A stretch of DNA of 64,000 nucleotides. Origin: Marinomonas aquiplantarum (GTDB taxonomy: Bacteria > Pseudomonadota > Gammaproteobacteria > Pseudomonadales > Marinomonadaceae). This document shows positions 46,532 to 55,449 of the stretch, one piece after another. The notes under the pieces were generated by a model. It saw only the letters and a program-made list of their open reading frames with translations, made no database searches and was not told the origin of the DNA. The stretch spans positions 248,001 through 312,000 of the forward strand of contig NZ_QNRF01000005.1 in the NCBI RefSeq assembly GCF_003314975.1, read 5' to 3'. Both the position numbers and the translations under genes were made by a program. Position 1 is the stretch's first letter; each line of letters starts with the position of its first letter.

Positions 46532-47578
46532 ATGTTTGATACTTCCACAAAAGCCGCTCTTCGTAATACTGTCCAACAATACCTAGCTGACGCTGAAAAG
46601 AGTCTAGAATCGCCTGTCATTGATAACGAGCAGATTCGTCAGGAAATCAAACAACTGTTAAAAGCTAAAAATGCTGTTCTTGTTGCACATTACTACACAG
46701 ATGACGCGATCCAAGAGCTAGCAGAAGAAACTGGTGGTGTCATTGCAGACTCTCTTGAGATGGCTCGTTTCGGGGCAAATCATGACGCTCAAACCTTAGT
46801 TGTGGCTGGGGTAAAGTTCATGGGCGAAACCGCAAAAATTTTGAGTCCAGAAAAAACCATCCTCATGCCAACCTTGGAAGCAACTTGTTCTTTGGATATT
46901 GGCTGCCCAATCGATGAATTCTCAGCGTTTTGTGATCAACATCCCGATCGAACTGTCGTGGTGTATGCAAATACGTCAGCGGCCGTTAAAGCACGTGCAG
47001 ACTGGGTTGTTACCTCTAGTATTGCTCTGGATGTAGTAAATCATCTTGTCGATCAAGGTGAAAAAATCATTTGGGCTCCAGATCAGCATCTTGGTGGTTA
47101 TATTCAGCGAGAAACAGGTGCTGATATGATTCTTTGGGATGGTGCTTGTATTGTTCATGAGGAGTTTAAGGCAAAAGGCATATTAGACCTTAAAGCCATT
47201 TATCCGGATGCCGCTGTATTGGTTCATCCTGAATCCCCAGAATCGGTTGTTGAGGTTGCTGATGTTGTTGGCTCTACGTCTCAACTTTTAAATGCCTCTA
47301 AATCCATGCCTAATAGTACTTATATTGTGGCAACTGATCGTGGCATTTTTTATAAGATGAAACAGGCATCACCGGATAAACGTTTTGTTGAGGCGCCTAC
47401 CGCCGGTTCGGGCGCGAATTGCCGTAGCTGTGCGCACTGTCCTTGGATGGCGCTGAATAGCCTTGAGTTGCTACGCAATGCTTTGAGAGATAACTCTGGC
47501 CAGATTGAAGTCTCCAATGCTTTACGTGAGAAGGCATTAATCCCACTTCAGAGAATGCTTAACTTTAACAATAGCTAA
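46532..47578 (+). CDS. nadA: Quinolinate synthase A
   Basis: 4Fe-4S enzyme condensing iminoaspartate with dihydroxyacetone phosphate in de novo NAD synthesis. The [16 protein letters not shown] segment and the three cluster cysteines are present: in [12 protein letters not shown], in [10 protein letters not shown] and in [13 protein letters not shown]. About 348 aa, like E. coli NadA (347). I chose ATG 46532 with AGGGG seven bases ahead; the longer frame would overlap the tRNA-proximal leader. Monocistronic. Confidence 0.95.
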   Translation: MFDTSTKAALRNTVQQYLADAEKSLESPVIDNEQIRQEIKQLLKAKNAVLVAHYYTDDAIQELAEETGGVIADSLEMARFGANHDAQTLVVAGVKFMGETAKILSPEKTILMPTLEATCSLDIGCPIDEFSAFCDQHPDRTVVVYANTSAAVKARADWVVTSSIALDVVNHLVDQGEKIIWAPDQHLGGYIQRETGADMILWDGACIVHEEFKAKGILDLKAIYPDAAVLVHPESPESVVEVADVVGSTSQLLNASKSMPNSTYIVATDRGIFYKMKQASPDKRFVEAPTAGSGANCRSCAHCPWMALNSLELLRNALRDNSGQIEVSNALREKALIPLQRMLNFNNS

Positions 47579-47647
47579 AACTGAAAGTAGTAGCGCATGC
47601 TCCTTATAGCAAACACATATTGCAGAAGCATGCGTTTAACGTCGATG

Positions 47648-49171
47648 CTATTTATTAAGCGTACCTAAATATTTCATTTCTAAGTCAGAATAAGCAAGTT
47701 GTAATCGATCGTATTCTAAGCTTTTCTTGTTATAGCTGACCCGCAACTCCTGGTAATCTTTTTCCCCAATGTGAGTGGCTAGCTGCTCTTTGAGTTGTGT
47801 GGTGGCTTGAGCTAACTTTCGGTTTCGTTCTTTCTCTTGTTTTAACGGGATGGAGTTTGCACCAAAATCTGGATTATTTAATATGAGAGCGTCCATTTTA
47901 GCTTGTAACTCATTATTAGATTGCTCTGCCATTTCTAGCTCTTGCGCTAGGAGAGTGACACAGGTCTCTGATTCTTGTAACAAACGCTCTAAAGAGTGAG
48001 TGTCTTTTTCTTGTTCCAATAAATTGTTGGTTGAATTAGATTCGATGGCATTGCTTAAGCCTTCTTTCAGTGATCCTAGTGCTGCTTTTTTATTGCTCGA
48101 TAAGGTTTGTAAATTACCGATAACAGTTTCATTGTTTGAGCTGAGCTTTCTGTCCATTTCGGCTAATTTCGCGTCTTTAGACTGAATATCTTGCCTTAAT
48201 GACTCTATGCTTAAATCGGAGTTTTCTAACTCGGCCTCTAGTTGAATGATCAAGCTTTGCGACTCTTGAGACATGCGCTCTAATTTCGCAACAGCGACCT
48301 TCTGTGCTTCTTCCGCTTGCTCTGATGAAGCATTTTGTCCGCTATGTTCAAGTTCATTTCTTAACTGATCTATTACCATTTGTTGTCGATCAGCCAAGCT
48401 ATTTAATGACATTATTTGCTTGTATGAAGCCGTACGGTTTTGCTCACTGGATTTTGTGGTAGTGTTGGCTTTTATAGAGACGACATTGGCTTGGCTGGCT
48501 TCTTGGCTTTGCAGCTCTTCAAGTCGTAAAATACGTTTTTTTAACGCTTCGGCTTCTTTCTGTAGTCGTTGCTGCTCATTCTTTTTGACTTTTAAACGCT
48601 GTAACTTGGCGACGGCGTTGTCGATACTTTTACGCAAGTCGTCATTAAGTCTTTGCTGATTCTTTGACAAGGTTTCTTTGCTGATCAAAAGCTCAGAGGT
48701 CTGATAAAACTCCTCTTCCATACTCTTAAGGTTTTTATTTAAATCTTCAGGGTTGGTTGTTTGCAATTTAGGAGTGGATAGGGCGTACAGCAGACTGGAC
48801 AGAAAACGTGTCAAAATGGGTTTGGGATTATCACTGACTTGATTTAGTACAATAGCGCGTTCTGCTCTTAATACAGTCCCCCAAATTTTCAAGGTATTAA
48901 TTTGGTGGGGCTCCATTGTATTGGGTTTAATGGATTCAGCGGCGTGGCTAATTTGTTTATCCAGATACTGGGCAAAATGCTTATAAGACTGATCCTCTTT
49001 TTTTGGATCTTCATGAAAGTGTGATTCATCCGTTGCGGATTCTATCTCGTTAGACGCCTGTTGCTCAGAGATTTTCTTTTTCAAAGAATAGGATAGCCAA
49101 ACCAGTGTAATGCAGCCCACCAATAGCAGCGTTGTCAATTCAAGGGTTGTCCAAATAAGCCACTTTGGCAT
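47648..49171 (-). CDS. N-terminally anchored coiled-coil protein, unknown function
   Basis: A 507-aa protein, not recognised. A single transmembrane helix at residues about 8-28 (TTLELTTLLLVGCITLVWL) is followed by a charged, Gln/Ser/Leu-rich sequence predicted as coiled coil over most of its length (about 160-500). No signal peptidase site or globular domain is seen. A short structured part may exist at about 80-150 (HQINTLKIWGTVLRAERAIVLN). It probably faces the cytoplasm or periplasm as a scaffold. Flanked by nadA (convergent) and a divergent nitroreductase gene; no operon partner. Confidence 0.75.
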   Translation of the reverse strand: MPKWLIWTTLELTTLLLVGCITLVWLSYSLKKKISEQQASNEIESATDESHFHEDPKKEDQSYKHFAQYLDKQISHAAESIKPNTMEPHQINTLKIWGTVLRAERAIVLNQVSDNPKPILTRFLSSLLYALSTPKLQTTNPEDLNKNLKSMEEEFYQTSELLISKETLSKNQQRLNDDLRKSIDNAVAKLQRLKVKKNEQQRLQKEAEALKKRILRLEELQSQEASQANVVSIKANTTTKSSEQNRTASYKQIMSLNSLADRQQMVIDQLRNELEHSGQNASSEQAEEAQKVAVAKLERMSQESQSLIIQLEAELENSDLSIESLRQDIQSKDAKLAEMDRKLSSNNETVIGNLQTLSSNKKAALGSLKEGLSNAIESNSTNNLLEQEKDTHSLERLLQESETCVTLLAQELEMAEQSNNELQAKMDALILNNPDFGANSIPLKQEKERNRKLAQATTQLKEQLATHIGEKDYQELRVSYNKKSLEYDRLQLAYSDLEMKYLGTLNK

Positions 49172-49282
49172 AAAAACTCCTAGACCTAAAAAGGTTTTAT
49201 GTGATATCCATTATCATTAACGTTTGGTGGATGTTAAAGTATTGCCATCCATACGATTTATATTAAAGGAATTTGTTTTTCT

Positions 49283-49849
49283 ATGAGTAAAGAAATTTTA
49301 ACGTTTATACGTAATCGTGTATCTCAGCCTGCTTTAACAGAGCCTGCACCACAAGAAAATGAATGGCAAGCAATCCTAGAGGCCGCCAGTCGGGCAGCCG
49401 ATCATGGTAATCTTAGGCCATGGCGTTATCGTATATATGAAGGAGAAGGGCGTGCTAAGCTAGGAGAAATATATTGGCAGCATGCTTTATCCGAAGTAGC
49501 CGCTTTACCTGAAAGCAAAAAAGACTCTTTTATCAAAAAGGCATATCGAGCACCTGCTGTTTTGTTAATTTATGCACACATTCAAGATCATCCAAAAGTA
49601 CCTGCCATTGAGCAAATTATGGCGACATCTGCAGCGGCTCAGCAGGTACTTTTGGGGCTCAACGCATTAGGTTATGGCGGAATGTGGCGCAGTGGGCCTG
49701 CTTGCTTTACCCAGAAAACGAAAAACCTTTTGGAATTGGACTCAAATGATCAAATTGTTGGTCTAATCTATGTTGGCACAGCAAAAGAGCAACCTAAACC
49801 ATCGCCTGACCCAATGCTGGCTGACAGACTAGAATGGGTAAGGGATTAA
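49283..49849 (+). CDS. Nitroreductase family protein (YdjA-like)
   Basis: A small FMN-dependent oxidoreductase of 188 aa. Family segments are IRNRVSQPAL near the N-terminus (the FMN phosphate-binding arginines), ASRAADHGNLRPWRYRIY (about 37-54), and the FMN-binding LGLNALGYGGMWRSGP (about 125-140). This is the YdjA type, the smallest nitroreductases; physiological substrates are unknown. Monocistronic, after AAGGA. It is followed 94 bases on by tRNA-Ser. Confidence 0.9.
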   Translation: MSKEILTFIRNRVSQPALTEPAPQENEWQAILEAASRAADHGNLRPWRYRIYEGEGRAKLGEIYWQHALSEVAALPESKKDSFIKKAYRAPAVLLIYAHIQDHPKVPAIEQIMATSAAAQQVLLGLNALGYGGMWRSGPACFTQKTKNLLELDSNDQIVGLIYVGTAKEQPKPSPDPMLADRLEWVRD

Positions 49850-49877
49850 TTTTTAACAATAATTCCAGAAAAATCGG

Positions 49878-49906
49878 TTGCAAAAAGGGTTCGCCATCAC
49901 TAATAT
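49878..49906 (+). promoter_or_regulatory. Promoter of tRNA-Ser
   Basis: TTGCAA (49878-49883), 17-base spacer, TAATAT (49901-49906), with a GC-rich discriminator. It lies 37 bases upstream of the mature tRNA end. Confidence 0.55.
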
Positions 49907-49943
49907 ATGCGCACTCATTACGCGGAGCGTATTGATCGGTTTT

Positions 49944-50031
49944 GGTGAGCTGTCCGAGTGGCCGAAGGAGCACGCCTGGAAAGTGTGTATGTCGAAAGGC
50001 ATCAAGAGTTCGAATCTCTTGCTCACCGCCA
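49944..50031 (+). tRNA. tRNA-Ser (anticodon GGA)
   Basis: An 88-base class II tRNA: acceptor stem GGTGAGC / GCTCACC, D arm with CCGAGTGG, anticodon loop CTGGAAA reading GGA, a long variable arm, T arm AGTTCGAATCT, G discriminator and an encoded CCA. It decodes TCC and TCT. The 204 bases to the hipA stop hold no recognisable gene and no clear copy of the tRNA 3' end. Confidence 0.96.
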
Positions 50032-50235
50032 TTATTCTTAAATTGTTGATGGTTAAAAGTTTGATTTATCAGTAATTTATCCAAGATTCTCTCTATTGTA
50101 CTAGTCGCAATGCCTGGTACGGTAGAGAAAACTCTGTATCTTCATTCTCCCAGCCTGTTACTTGAAATCCCCTTTATTACCCTTAAAGCCATGAATTTTA
50201 CGTTTATTTAAAACGAGCTGGTATGCATCTAATCT

Positions 50236-51552
50236 TTAAATGTTCAGCCTAAGGTTGCCGTTAATTTCTTTTATTAAAGTGTTAGGGACTTCCCATTCTG
50301 TTGCCAACTGATGCCAGCAAGATATCTGCTCAATGGTTTCATCTATGATGCTGTCTATTTTTCTTTTGCTAAATAATGGGCTAAGTTTTTCAAGGCTGTA
50401 AAAATCAGCACGGCTGAAATCGTCTCTTTTACCGTTTAAACTCATCCAATGACTGTTTACCCATTTACTGCCAGGCTTATAGCTGTAGGCAAGGTCATAA
50501 GCTGGCGCGAGAGACCATTTATCATCTGCTAGACTAAACGCAAAATTTTTGGAATGGTCGTCATGGTTTCGTGCAATAATATTAAACACCATGCGCCTTA
50601 GTAATTGCTCTGCTTCTGGTGCAGCAAGTTTCAACTGACGTGCAATACCAAACAATTCTGCGTATGAGAATGAGCCTGGCTTTTTATAGTCAACGTGAGC
50701 TATTCCGTTAAGTGTTTGTATGTGTCTTTTTTGGTTTTTGATTCGATCAAAGCGTTGAGTAATAAAGTGTCGTCGATTACCTTCATGAAGCAATCGACTT
50801 GGCATCATGTTGATGCCACATTTTGTTGCCATCAAATAATAAACGTATTCCATGGCTCCATAACCCAATGGGTCTCCAAACGTTTCCTGCTGCTTGTTAT
50901 GTTCGCTAATCCCATCGAACTTCATTAGATAATGGGTGAAGCTATTGGGCACATCAGTTTGTCCTGATCGAACTTGAGTAAACTCATCATTAAATGCCAA
51001 TACAGCCTTTGGCCTTGCTCCGCCGGCGCTCATACCAACAGACAGTAACGACAACATGGCTTCACGGTCTTCCTGTTCATTCTGATTCAATTCGATTTCA
51101 AAGTGACTGCGAGAATCTAATATATCTTGGGCAATGGCGATCAGTGTTTTGATTTCAATGGATTGTGACGCGTTGAGGCTACGAAATTTCTTGGCAGGGG
51201 CGTATTCCAAAGCTCCCATGCCTCGTTTACCAGTATATTGAAGTCTTTGTAAGGGTGTGATGTCATTTGGCGAGCGACCTTGAGACGCGACCCAAGCGTT
51301 GAGTACCGCATTACCAAAATCATCTGGTAGCGAGTCCGCGATAAGACCCGGCAATCCTTTAAAGGTGTCATAGGATAATGCTGGAAAACTGTAGATACGT
51401 TTTGCTAATGGCATTTTGATAGGGGACAGTTCAATACCTTTTTTGATAAAGCTCGGCGCATATTCAAAAGACCCTAAACCTTTATCGGTATCAAAACTCA
51501 AGGCTCCAACTTCATCCCCGTGATACTTAATATTGATGACTTCCATTACCAT
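50236..51552 (-). CDS. hipA: HipA-family toxin kinase
   Basis: Serine/threonine kinase toxin of a type II toxin-antitoxin pair; E. coli HipA inactivates glutamyl-tRNA synthetase. Visible motifs: N-terminal domain ending GLPGLIADSLPDDFGN (about 65-80), the GMSAGGARPKAVL nucleotide loop (about 172-184), the catalytic NIIARNHDDHSKNF (about 320-333) and the metal-binding LAPAYDL (about 344-350). The kinase looks intact. 438 aa compares with 440 in E. coli. It overlaps the antitoxin gene end by seven bases; a second ATG six bases in is possible. Accessory gene, likely acquired. Confidence 0.92.
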   Translation of the reverse strand: MVMEVINIKYHGDEVGALSFDTDKGLGSFEYAPSFIKKGIELSPIKMPLAKRIYSFPALSYDTFKGLPGLIADSLPDDFGNAVLNAWVASQGRSPNDITPLQRLQYTGKRGMGALEYAPAKKFRSLNASQSIEIKTLIAIAQDILDSRSHFEIELNQNEQEDREAMLSLLSVGMSAGGARPKAVLAFNDEFTQVRSGQTDVPNSFTHYLMKFDGISEHNKQQETFGDPLGYGAMEYVYYLMATKCGINMMPSRLLHEGNRRHFITQRFDRIKNQKRHIQTLNGIAHVDYKKPGSFSYAELFGIARQLKLAAPEAEQLLRRMVFNIIARNHDDHSKNFAFSLADDKWSLAPAYDLAYSYKPGSKWVNSHWMSLNGKRDDFSRADFYSLEKLSPLFSKRKIDSIIDETIEQISCWHQLATEWEVPNTLIKEINGNLRLNI

Positions 51553-51869
51553 GAGGCTTGTTCCTCATTGGTATTGCGGCGTTGGCCCGAGGCTCTTTGG
51601 CGTTGCTTCCCTTGTAGTTTTGCGAGCTGCAAAGGGGAGATTAGCTGTTTTGGCAAAAATAAGTCCAATTGCTCGGTTAGATCAAGTGCCATCAAAAGAG
51701 CGATAAAAACCTCAAGCTGGACTTTACCTTTTTCTGCATTCAGAACGGTTTTACGGGCAACGCCCGCCAGTGTGGCCACCTCGGATTGAGTTAAGTCTCT
51801 ATTGAGTCTCGCTTGTTTTAAGCGTTCGCCAATTTCTTCTGCAAGGGCTGTTGCTGTCGTCACTGCCAT
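51546..51869 (-). CDS. hipB: HipB-like XRE-family antitoxin
   Basis: A 107-aa helix-turn-helix repressor that should bind HipA and the hip promoter. The Cro/CI-type HTH is at about 16-60: RLKQARLNRDLTQSEVATLAGVARKTVLNAEKGKV. The C-terminus is a basic, disordered tail (KQRQRASGQRRNTNEEQASW) where degradation signals usually lie. It is first in the operon, overlapping hipA. The promoter region carries several copies of one motif, consistent with autorepression. Confidence 0.9.
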   Translation of the reverse strand: MAVTTATALAEEIGERLKQARLNRDLTQSEVATLAGVARKTVLNAEKGKVQLEVFIALLMALDLTEQLDLFLPKQLISPLQLAKLQGKQRQRASGQRRNTNEEQASW

Positions 51870-51870
51870 T

Positions 51871-52027
51871 ATTAAGGTCCAAATTAGTTACATTAACGAT
51901 ATTATAGGTGCTAATGAGTTAAAAATAGGACTTTAATTGAAATATGTCAATATATTATATAAAGTCCTGTTTTGGTTACTTTATAAGGGAATATGGTGGT
52001 TAGAGTAACTAGAAAAGGACTTTAATT
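51871..52027 (-). promoter_or_regulatory. hipBA promoter with repeated AGGACTTTAATT boxes
   Basis: Minus-strand promoter: TTGACA (51945-51950), 17-base spacer, TATTTT (51922-51927). The box AGGACTTTAATT occurs at 51927-51938 (within the spacer) and again at 52016-52027. An inverted AGGACTTTATA copy lies at 51958-51968, and a degenerate one (ATTAAGGTCC, inverted) at 51871-51880 next to the hipB start. GTTACT / AGTAAC arms (51975-51980, 52004-52009) lie between the distal copies. This is the layout of a multi-site autorepressed promoter. Confidence 0.55.
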
Positions 52028-52123
52028 TTATTTTGATAAACCTAGAGCAAAACAAGGAGTAGGTGCGGCGCTAAGAATACGCGTCTAAAGAGAAAACCTA
52101 TGTTGATGAATACGCTATTTGAT

Positions 52124-52531
52124 TTATTCAAACAACTTATCGGCTTTGTCAAAAACAATTGGTCTTCCCTGTTGATTGGTGGATGCTACCAGCATCTTTG
52201 CTTGTAATATGACCTGTTGATCATGGCTGCGTACCACTTTCTGATAAAAAGCAAATTTGAGTTTAGACTCGCGTTCAGCATGTGTTTCTATGTAGAACTC
52301 ATCCCCACTTTTCAATGAGCGTTTGTAATCGATTTCAGCACGCATTAACACCAAGTTAATTCCTTGTTCGGTGATTTTTGCAAAATCCAGCCCTTTGGTT
52401 TTTATGAACTTGTGACGAGCATGCTCAAGATAATTTTGATACACAGCGTTATTGACGATCCCTTGCATATCACACTCATAATCTCTCACTTCGAAAAGCA
52501 TCTGATTGGATTGAACTTGAGACGATGTCAT
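52124..52531 (-). CDS. 4-hydroxybenzoyl-CoA thioesterase-type acyl-CoA thioesterase
   Basis: A 135-aa hotdog-fold protein. The catalytic segment YECDMQGIVNNAVYQNYLEHAR (about 18-39) carries the aspartate and the helix of the 4HBT class, and the strand AEIDYKRSLKSGDEFYIETHAE follows. It resembles FadM/YbgC-type enzymes, though the usual Y-x-D-T-D is C-D-M here. ybgC is missing from the Tol operon, but this gene is more general and I do not equate the two. The preferred acyl-CoA is unknown. It lies 12 bases after the GGDEF gene stop on the same strand, so it may be co-transcribed. Confidence 0.82.
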   Translation of the reverse strand: MTSSQVQSNQMLFEVRDYECDMQGIVNNAVYQNYLEHARHKFIKTKGLDFAKITEQGINLVLMRAEIDYKRSLKSGDEFYIETHAERESKLKFAFYQKVVRSHDQQVILQAKMLVASTNQQGRPIVFDKADKLFE

Positions 52532-52543
52532 GACGTTTTTCCT

Positions 52544-53554
52544 TTATACATGATGAGCAATGCGATTTTTGCCAGACCGTTTCGCATAAATTAAATAATG
52601 TTGAGCACGTTGTACTAGTTCGGTTGGCCCCTCGTCACCGAGTAAGGTCGCAACACCAATGGAGACCGTAATTTGCTTCAACAAAGTATTGCTGTCTTTA
52701 TTACGGATCTTTTGATTTGAAATGTTCAAGCGAACGGCATCCGCTAACTCTGATGCTTCACCAAGCTCCATGTCATTGATCAAAGCAGCAAACTGACCGC
52801 CTTTAAGACGAGCAACATACGCTCGATCTGGTAAAAAGCTGGATAAAATCTTTGCTATATACAATATTAACGAAGAACCGACTTTCTTACCGTAGTCTTG
52901 ATTTATTTGTTTCAAGTTATCGATGTCGATTATCAATAGAGTAAGATCGTCTTCAGCAAAGGGAGCCAAAGAGAATAGGGTACGCTCAAATCCTTTTTCA
53001 TTAGCCAATAAGGTCATTTGATCTACTTCAGTGCTTTTCTTAACCTCGGCTAATTCTCGTCTAAGACGGGTCAATTCATTTTGAACTTCTGACACTGTTT
53101 GACCAAATTGCTCTACTACCTGGTTGGCTTTAAATGTACGCCGATCAAGCAAATTCGCGATATGAAGAAGCTTTTCTTTATCTGTGTTTACTTTTAGGGC
53201 TGCTCGAGTATGACTAAGAGATTGAGTGAAGGTGGAAAGCTCTTTGGTGACAGACGCGCTCTCGTCATTGAGTTTCTCCGTGAGCTCATCCAAACTTTTG
53301 TGTTGTGCGTCTGCCTGCTTAATGTCATCGGCAATAATAAATTCATTGAACAGTTCTTTTGAAACAAAGGCAGGTAGGCTACCGAAGCGACGAATGGTGC
53401 GGTCAACAACTTGATTTAATTTGGGATTGTTATTTGATGCATATTCATACCAAATGCCATAGTTGTATGGCGTTGGCGGAATGTCCAACTTGACCATTAA
53501 TGGAATGGCCGACCGCATAAGCTGATTGGCCTGTTTCATACTATGCTGGAACAT
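52544..53554 (-). CDS. GGDEF-domain protein with degenerate active site
   Basis: A 336-aa soluble protein. The N-terminal 160 residues resemble the sensory domain of DgcP/YeaP-like proteins (PPTPYNYGIWYEYASNNNPKLN). The GGDEF domain follows, about 175-335, with the start motif MTLLANEKGFERTL and DIDNLKQINQDYG. The signature loop that should read R-x-GG-D/E-E-F is R-L-K-G-G-Q-F (residues 249-255), so the catalytic acidic residues are lost. It should not make c-di-GMP; it may bind nucleotide or act as a scaffold. A regulator of an active cyclase or localisation protein is possible. Confidence 0.87.
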   Translation of the reverse strand: MFQHSMKQANQLMRSAIPLMVKLDIPPTPYNYGIWYEYASNNNPKLNQVVDRTIRRFGSLPAFVSKELFNEFIIADDIKQADAQHKSLDELTEKLNDESASVTKELSTFTQSLSHTRAALKVNTDKEKLLHIANLLDRRTFKANQVVEQFGQTVSEVQNELTRLRRELAEVKKSTEVDQMTLLANEKGFERTLFSLAPFAEDDLTLLIIDIDNLKQINQDYGKKVGSSLILYIAKILSSFLPDRAYVARLKGGQFAALINDMELGEASELADAVRLNISNQKIRNKDSNTLLKQITVSIGVATLLGDEGPTELVQRAQHYLIYAKRSGKNRIAHHV

Positions 53555-53707
53555 AGGTACCTCTACTGCAACTCATCACCATTAAAGAGTCTTTTTTTGG
53601 CGGTATTCCATCTTTTGAGTAATTACTCAGCCATATCGATGATGTTGATATATATAAAAAATTGATAGAAATATGAGCTTGTTTAATTAAAGGCTATTAT
53701 TGTGATT

Positions 53708-54052
53708 TTAGCCACCCACAAATTTACTGGAATAGCCTTCTTTTTCAAGCAGAGTTTTTAGTTTTTGCCGATTATCACCCTGTATTTCAATTTGGCCGTC
53801 TTTAACAGAGCCACCTGTACCGCATTGCGCCTTGAGCTTTTTGGCTAAAGTTTTAAGTTGGGATTCTGTTAAGGGTAGCCCTTTAACCGTTGTAACCCCT
53901 TTACCTTTGCGGCCTTTCGTTTCCAAAGCGATTTTGACATTACCGTCACCGACGATTTCAGTCTTGTGACACTGGCACTCTGAGGTGGGTTGTTCGCAGT
54001 CTGGGCATAAGCGCCCCTGATCGGTGGAATAAACGATATTACGATTTTTCAT
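53708..54052 (-). CDS. yciH: SUI1/eIF1-like translation factor (YciH)
   Basis: A 114-aa member of the bacterial SUI1 family, which affects start-site fidelity on the 30S ribosome. An N-terminal zinc-like cluster (CPDCEQPTSECQC, about 16-28) precedes the SUI1 fold with KGRKGKGVTTVKGL (about 45-58), the basic LKAQCGTGGSVKDGQIEIQGD, and LLEKEGYSSK at the end. I chose ATG 54052 instead of a TTG two codons earlier. E. coli YciH is 108 aa. Monocistronic. Confidence 0.93.
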   Translation of the reverse strand: MKNRNIVYSTDQGRLCPDCEQPTSECQCHKTEIVGDGNVKIALETKGRKGKGVTTVKGLPLTESQLKTLAKKLKAQCGTGGSVKDGQIEIQGDNRQKLKTLLEKEGYSSKFVGG

Positions 54053-54203
54053 AACCAACTTCTAAAATGTTTATACAACTTGGGATGAGTATACCACTTC
54101 AAAGAAAGGCCTTAAGTGAATATTAGTAATATTAAAACAATAAAGCGCAATTTTAGGTGAACTGGTCTAACATTTATATACGCTTCAAAGATACAACAGA
54201 CAC

Positions 54204-54752
54204 ATGAAAGATTTACTACACATACGCCCTGCAAAATTGGCTGACTTAACGCATATGTTGCAATTCGAAACCAACAATCAAGAGTGGTTTGCTGACTTCT
54301 TGCCGCACTACTCAGGCCATGCGCCAAGTCTATCTCTGATCAAGAAAAGACTATTGAATGACGACGCAGGTATGCAATTTTTAGTCTGCTTACATAACGG
54401 TAAAATTGTTGGTCGTTTTAATGCTCAATATTTAGATCAAAACAAGGACACGATTGAAGTCTCATATCGTATAGACAAGTGCTTTGTTAATCGCGGTATC
54501 GCGCAATTTGCCCTAAAGCATTTATTGCTGGTGTGGGCATGTCGTGGCGTAAGAGACATTTACGCGAAAGTGGCGGATTACAATAAATCTTCGATAAAAG
54601 TATTGCTATCCTGTGGCTTCTGGGTGGATGAATTTTGCCCACAAACCGTTAATCTAAAATCCCAACCTCAAGAAGGCTGGATATTCAGATGGTCAGTCAG
54701 TCAAGCGCCCGCCCAGGGCGCTAATCAATTTGATAGGGTGCTATCTTATTAA
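54204..54752 (+). CDS. GNAT-family N-acetyltransferase
   Basis: A 182-aa acetyltransferase of the RimJ/RimL type. The N-terminal LHIRPAKLADLTHMLQFETNN is typical. The CoA-binding region is VSYRIDKCFVNRGIAQFALKHLLLVW (about 93-118), although the expected Q/RxxGxG/A loop is VNRGIAQFA, and YAKVADYNKSSIKVLLSCGF follows. The substrate is unknown. Its 3' end overlaps the opposing truC by 32 bases, a rather long convergent overlap. A weak site precedes ATG 54204. Confidence 0.85.
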   Translation: MKDLLHIRPAKLADLTHMLQFETNNQEWFADFLPHYSGHAPSLSLIKKRLLNDDAGMQFLVCLHNGKIVGRFNAQYLDQNKDTIEVSYRIDKCFVNRGIAQFALKHLLLVWACRGVRDIYAKVADYNKSSIKVLLSCGFWVDEFCPQTVNLKSQPQEGWIFRWSVSQAPAQGANQFDRVLSY

Positions 54753-55449
54753 TCACATCTTGTAAGGTATTAGGAAATTCAGCTTCAATGGTTAGCCTAT
54801 GGCCATCAACTGGATGAGCGAAGGATAAAGAAGAAGCGTGTAACATGAGTCGCAAATCCTCTCCCCATTGCGCTCGCAAGGCTTTGTTTATATGGCGACA
54901 GCCATAGCAGGTATCGCCAACCAATGGATTCAGCAGGTGTTTAAAGTGACGACGTATTTGATGTTTACGCCCTTGTTTGGGCGTCACTTCCAATAAGCTT
55001 AAGCGCATTTCAGGGTAGCGGCTTACAGGTATGGGAAGTTGATAGCGGTGCAATCTTTTGAACAGTGTTTCAGCTTCCTTCTCAGTGCCGGTGATTTTAA
55101 ATCGTGAGCGGCCTTTTTGTTCATTTAATTTAGCAAGAGGGTAGTCAATGTGACCTTCTTCCGGACTAAAACCACGAACTAAACAATGATAGGTTTTTTC
55201 GGTTTGGGATTGACTGAACTGTTCTGCTAGACCACGAGCAATCTCGGGTGAAAAAGCCATTACCAAAACCCCTGAAGTACCTCTGTCCAGTCGATGAACA
55301 GGAAATACCCATTGTCCTGTTTGATCTCTTAAACGCTGAACGACCGCATCTTCTTCGTCTTTTGCTAAATGCGTTCGATGCACCAGTAAACCAGCTGGCT
55401 TGTTTACAGCCACAAGAAACTCATCTTGATAAAGTATGTCCAGCATCAT
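54721..55449 (-). CDS. truC: tRNA pseudouridine(65) synthase TruC
   Basis: Converts uridine 65 in some tRNAs to pseudouridine. The catalytic aspartate motif is HRLDRGTSGVLV (about residues 52-63), and the basic loop TPKQGRKHQIRRHFKHLLNPLVGD (about 157-180) is typical of the RluA family. The 242-aa length and the start ILYQDEFLVAVNKPAGLLVHRT match TruC rather than RluA-D, which have extra S4 domains. Its start overlaps the dehydrogenase stop by four bases, so the two are coupled. Confidence 0.92.
   Translation of the reverse strand: MMLDILYQDEFLVAVNKPAGLLVHRTHLAKDEEDAVVQRLRDQTGQWVFPVHRLDRGTSGVLVMAFSPEIARGLAEQFSQSQTEKTYHCLVRGFSPEEGHIDYPLAKLNEQKGRSRFKITGTEKEAETLFKRLHRYQLPIPVSRYPEMRLSLLEVTPKQGRKHQIRRHFKHLLNPLVGDTCYGCRHINKALRAQWGEDLRLMLHASSLSFAHPVDGHRLTIEAEFPNTLQDVINKIAPYQID

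Noticed and set aside
49944..51869. Genomic island integrated at tRNA-Ser carrying hipBA
   Set aside because: No integrase and no repeated tRNA 3' end was found downstream; a small insertion remains possible but is unsupported.
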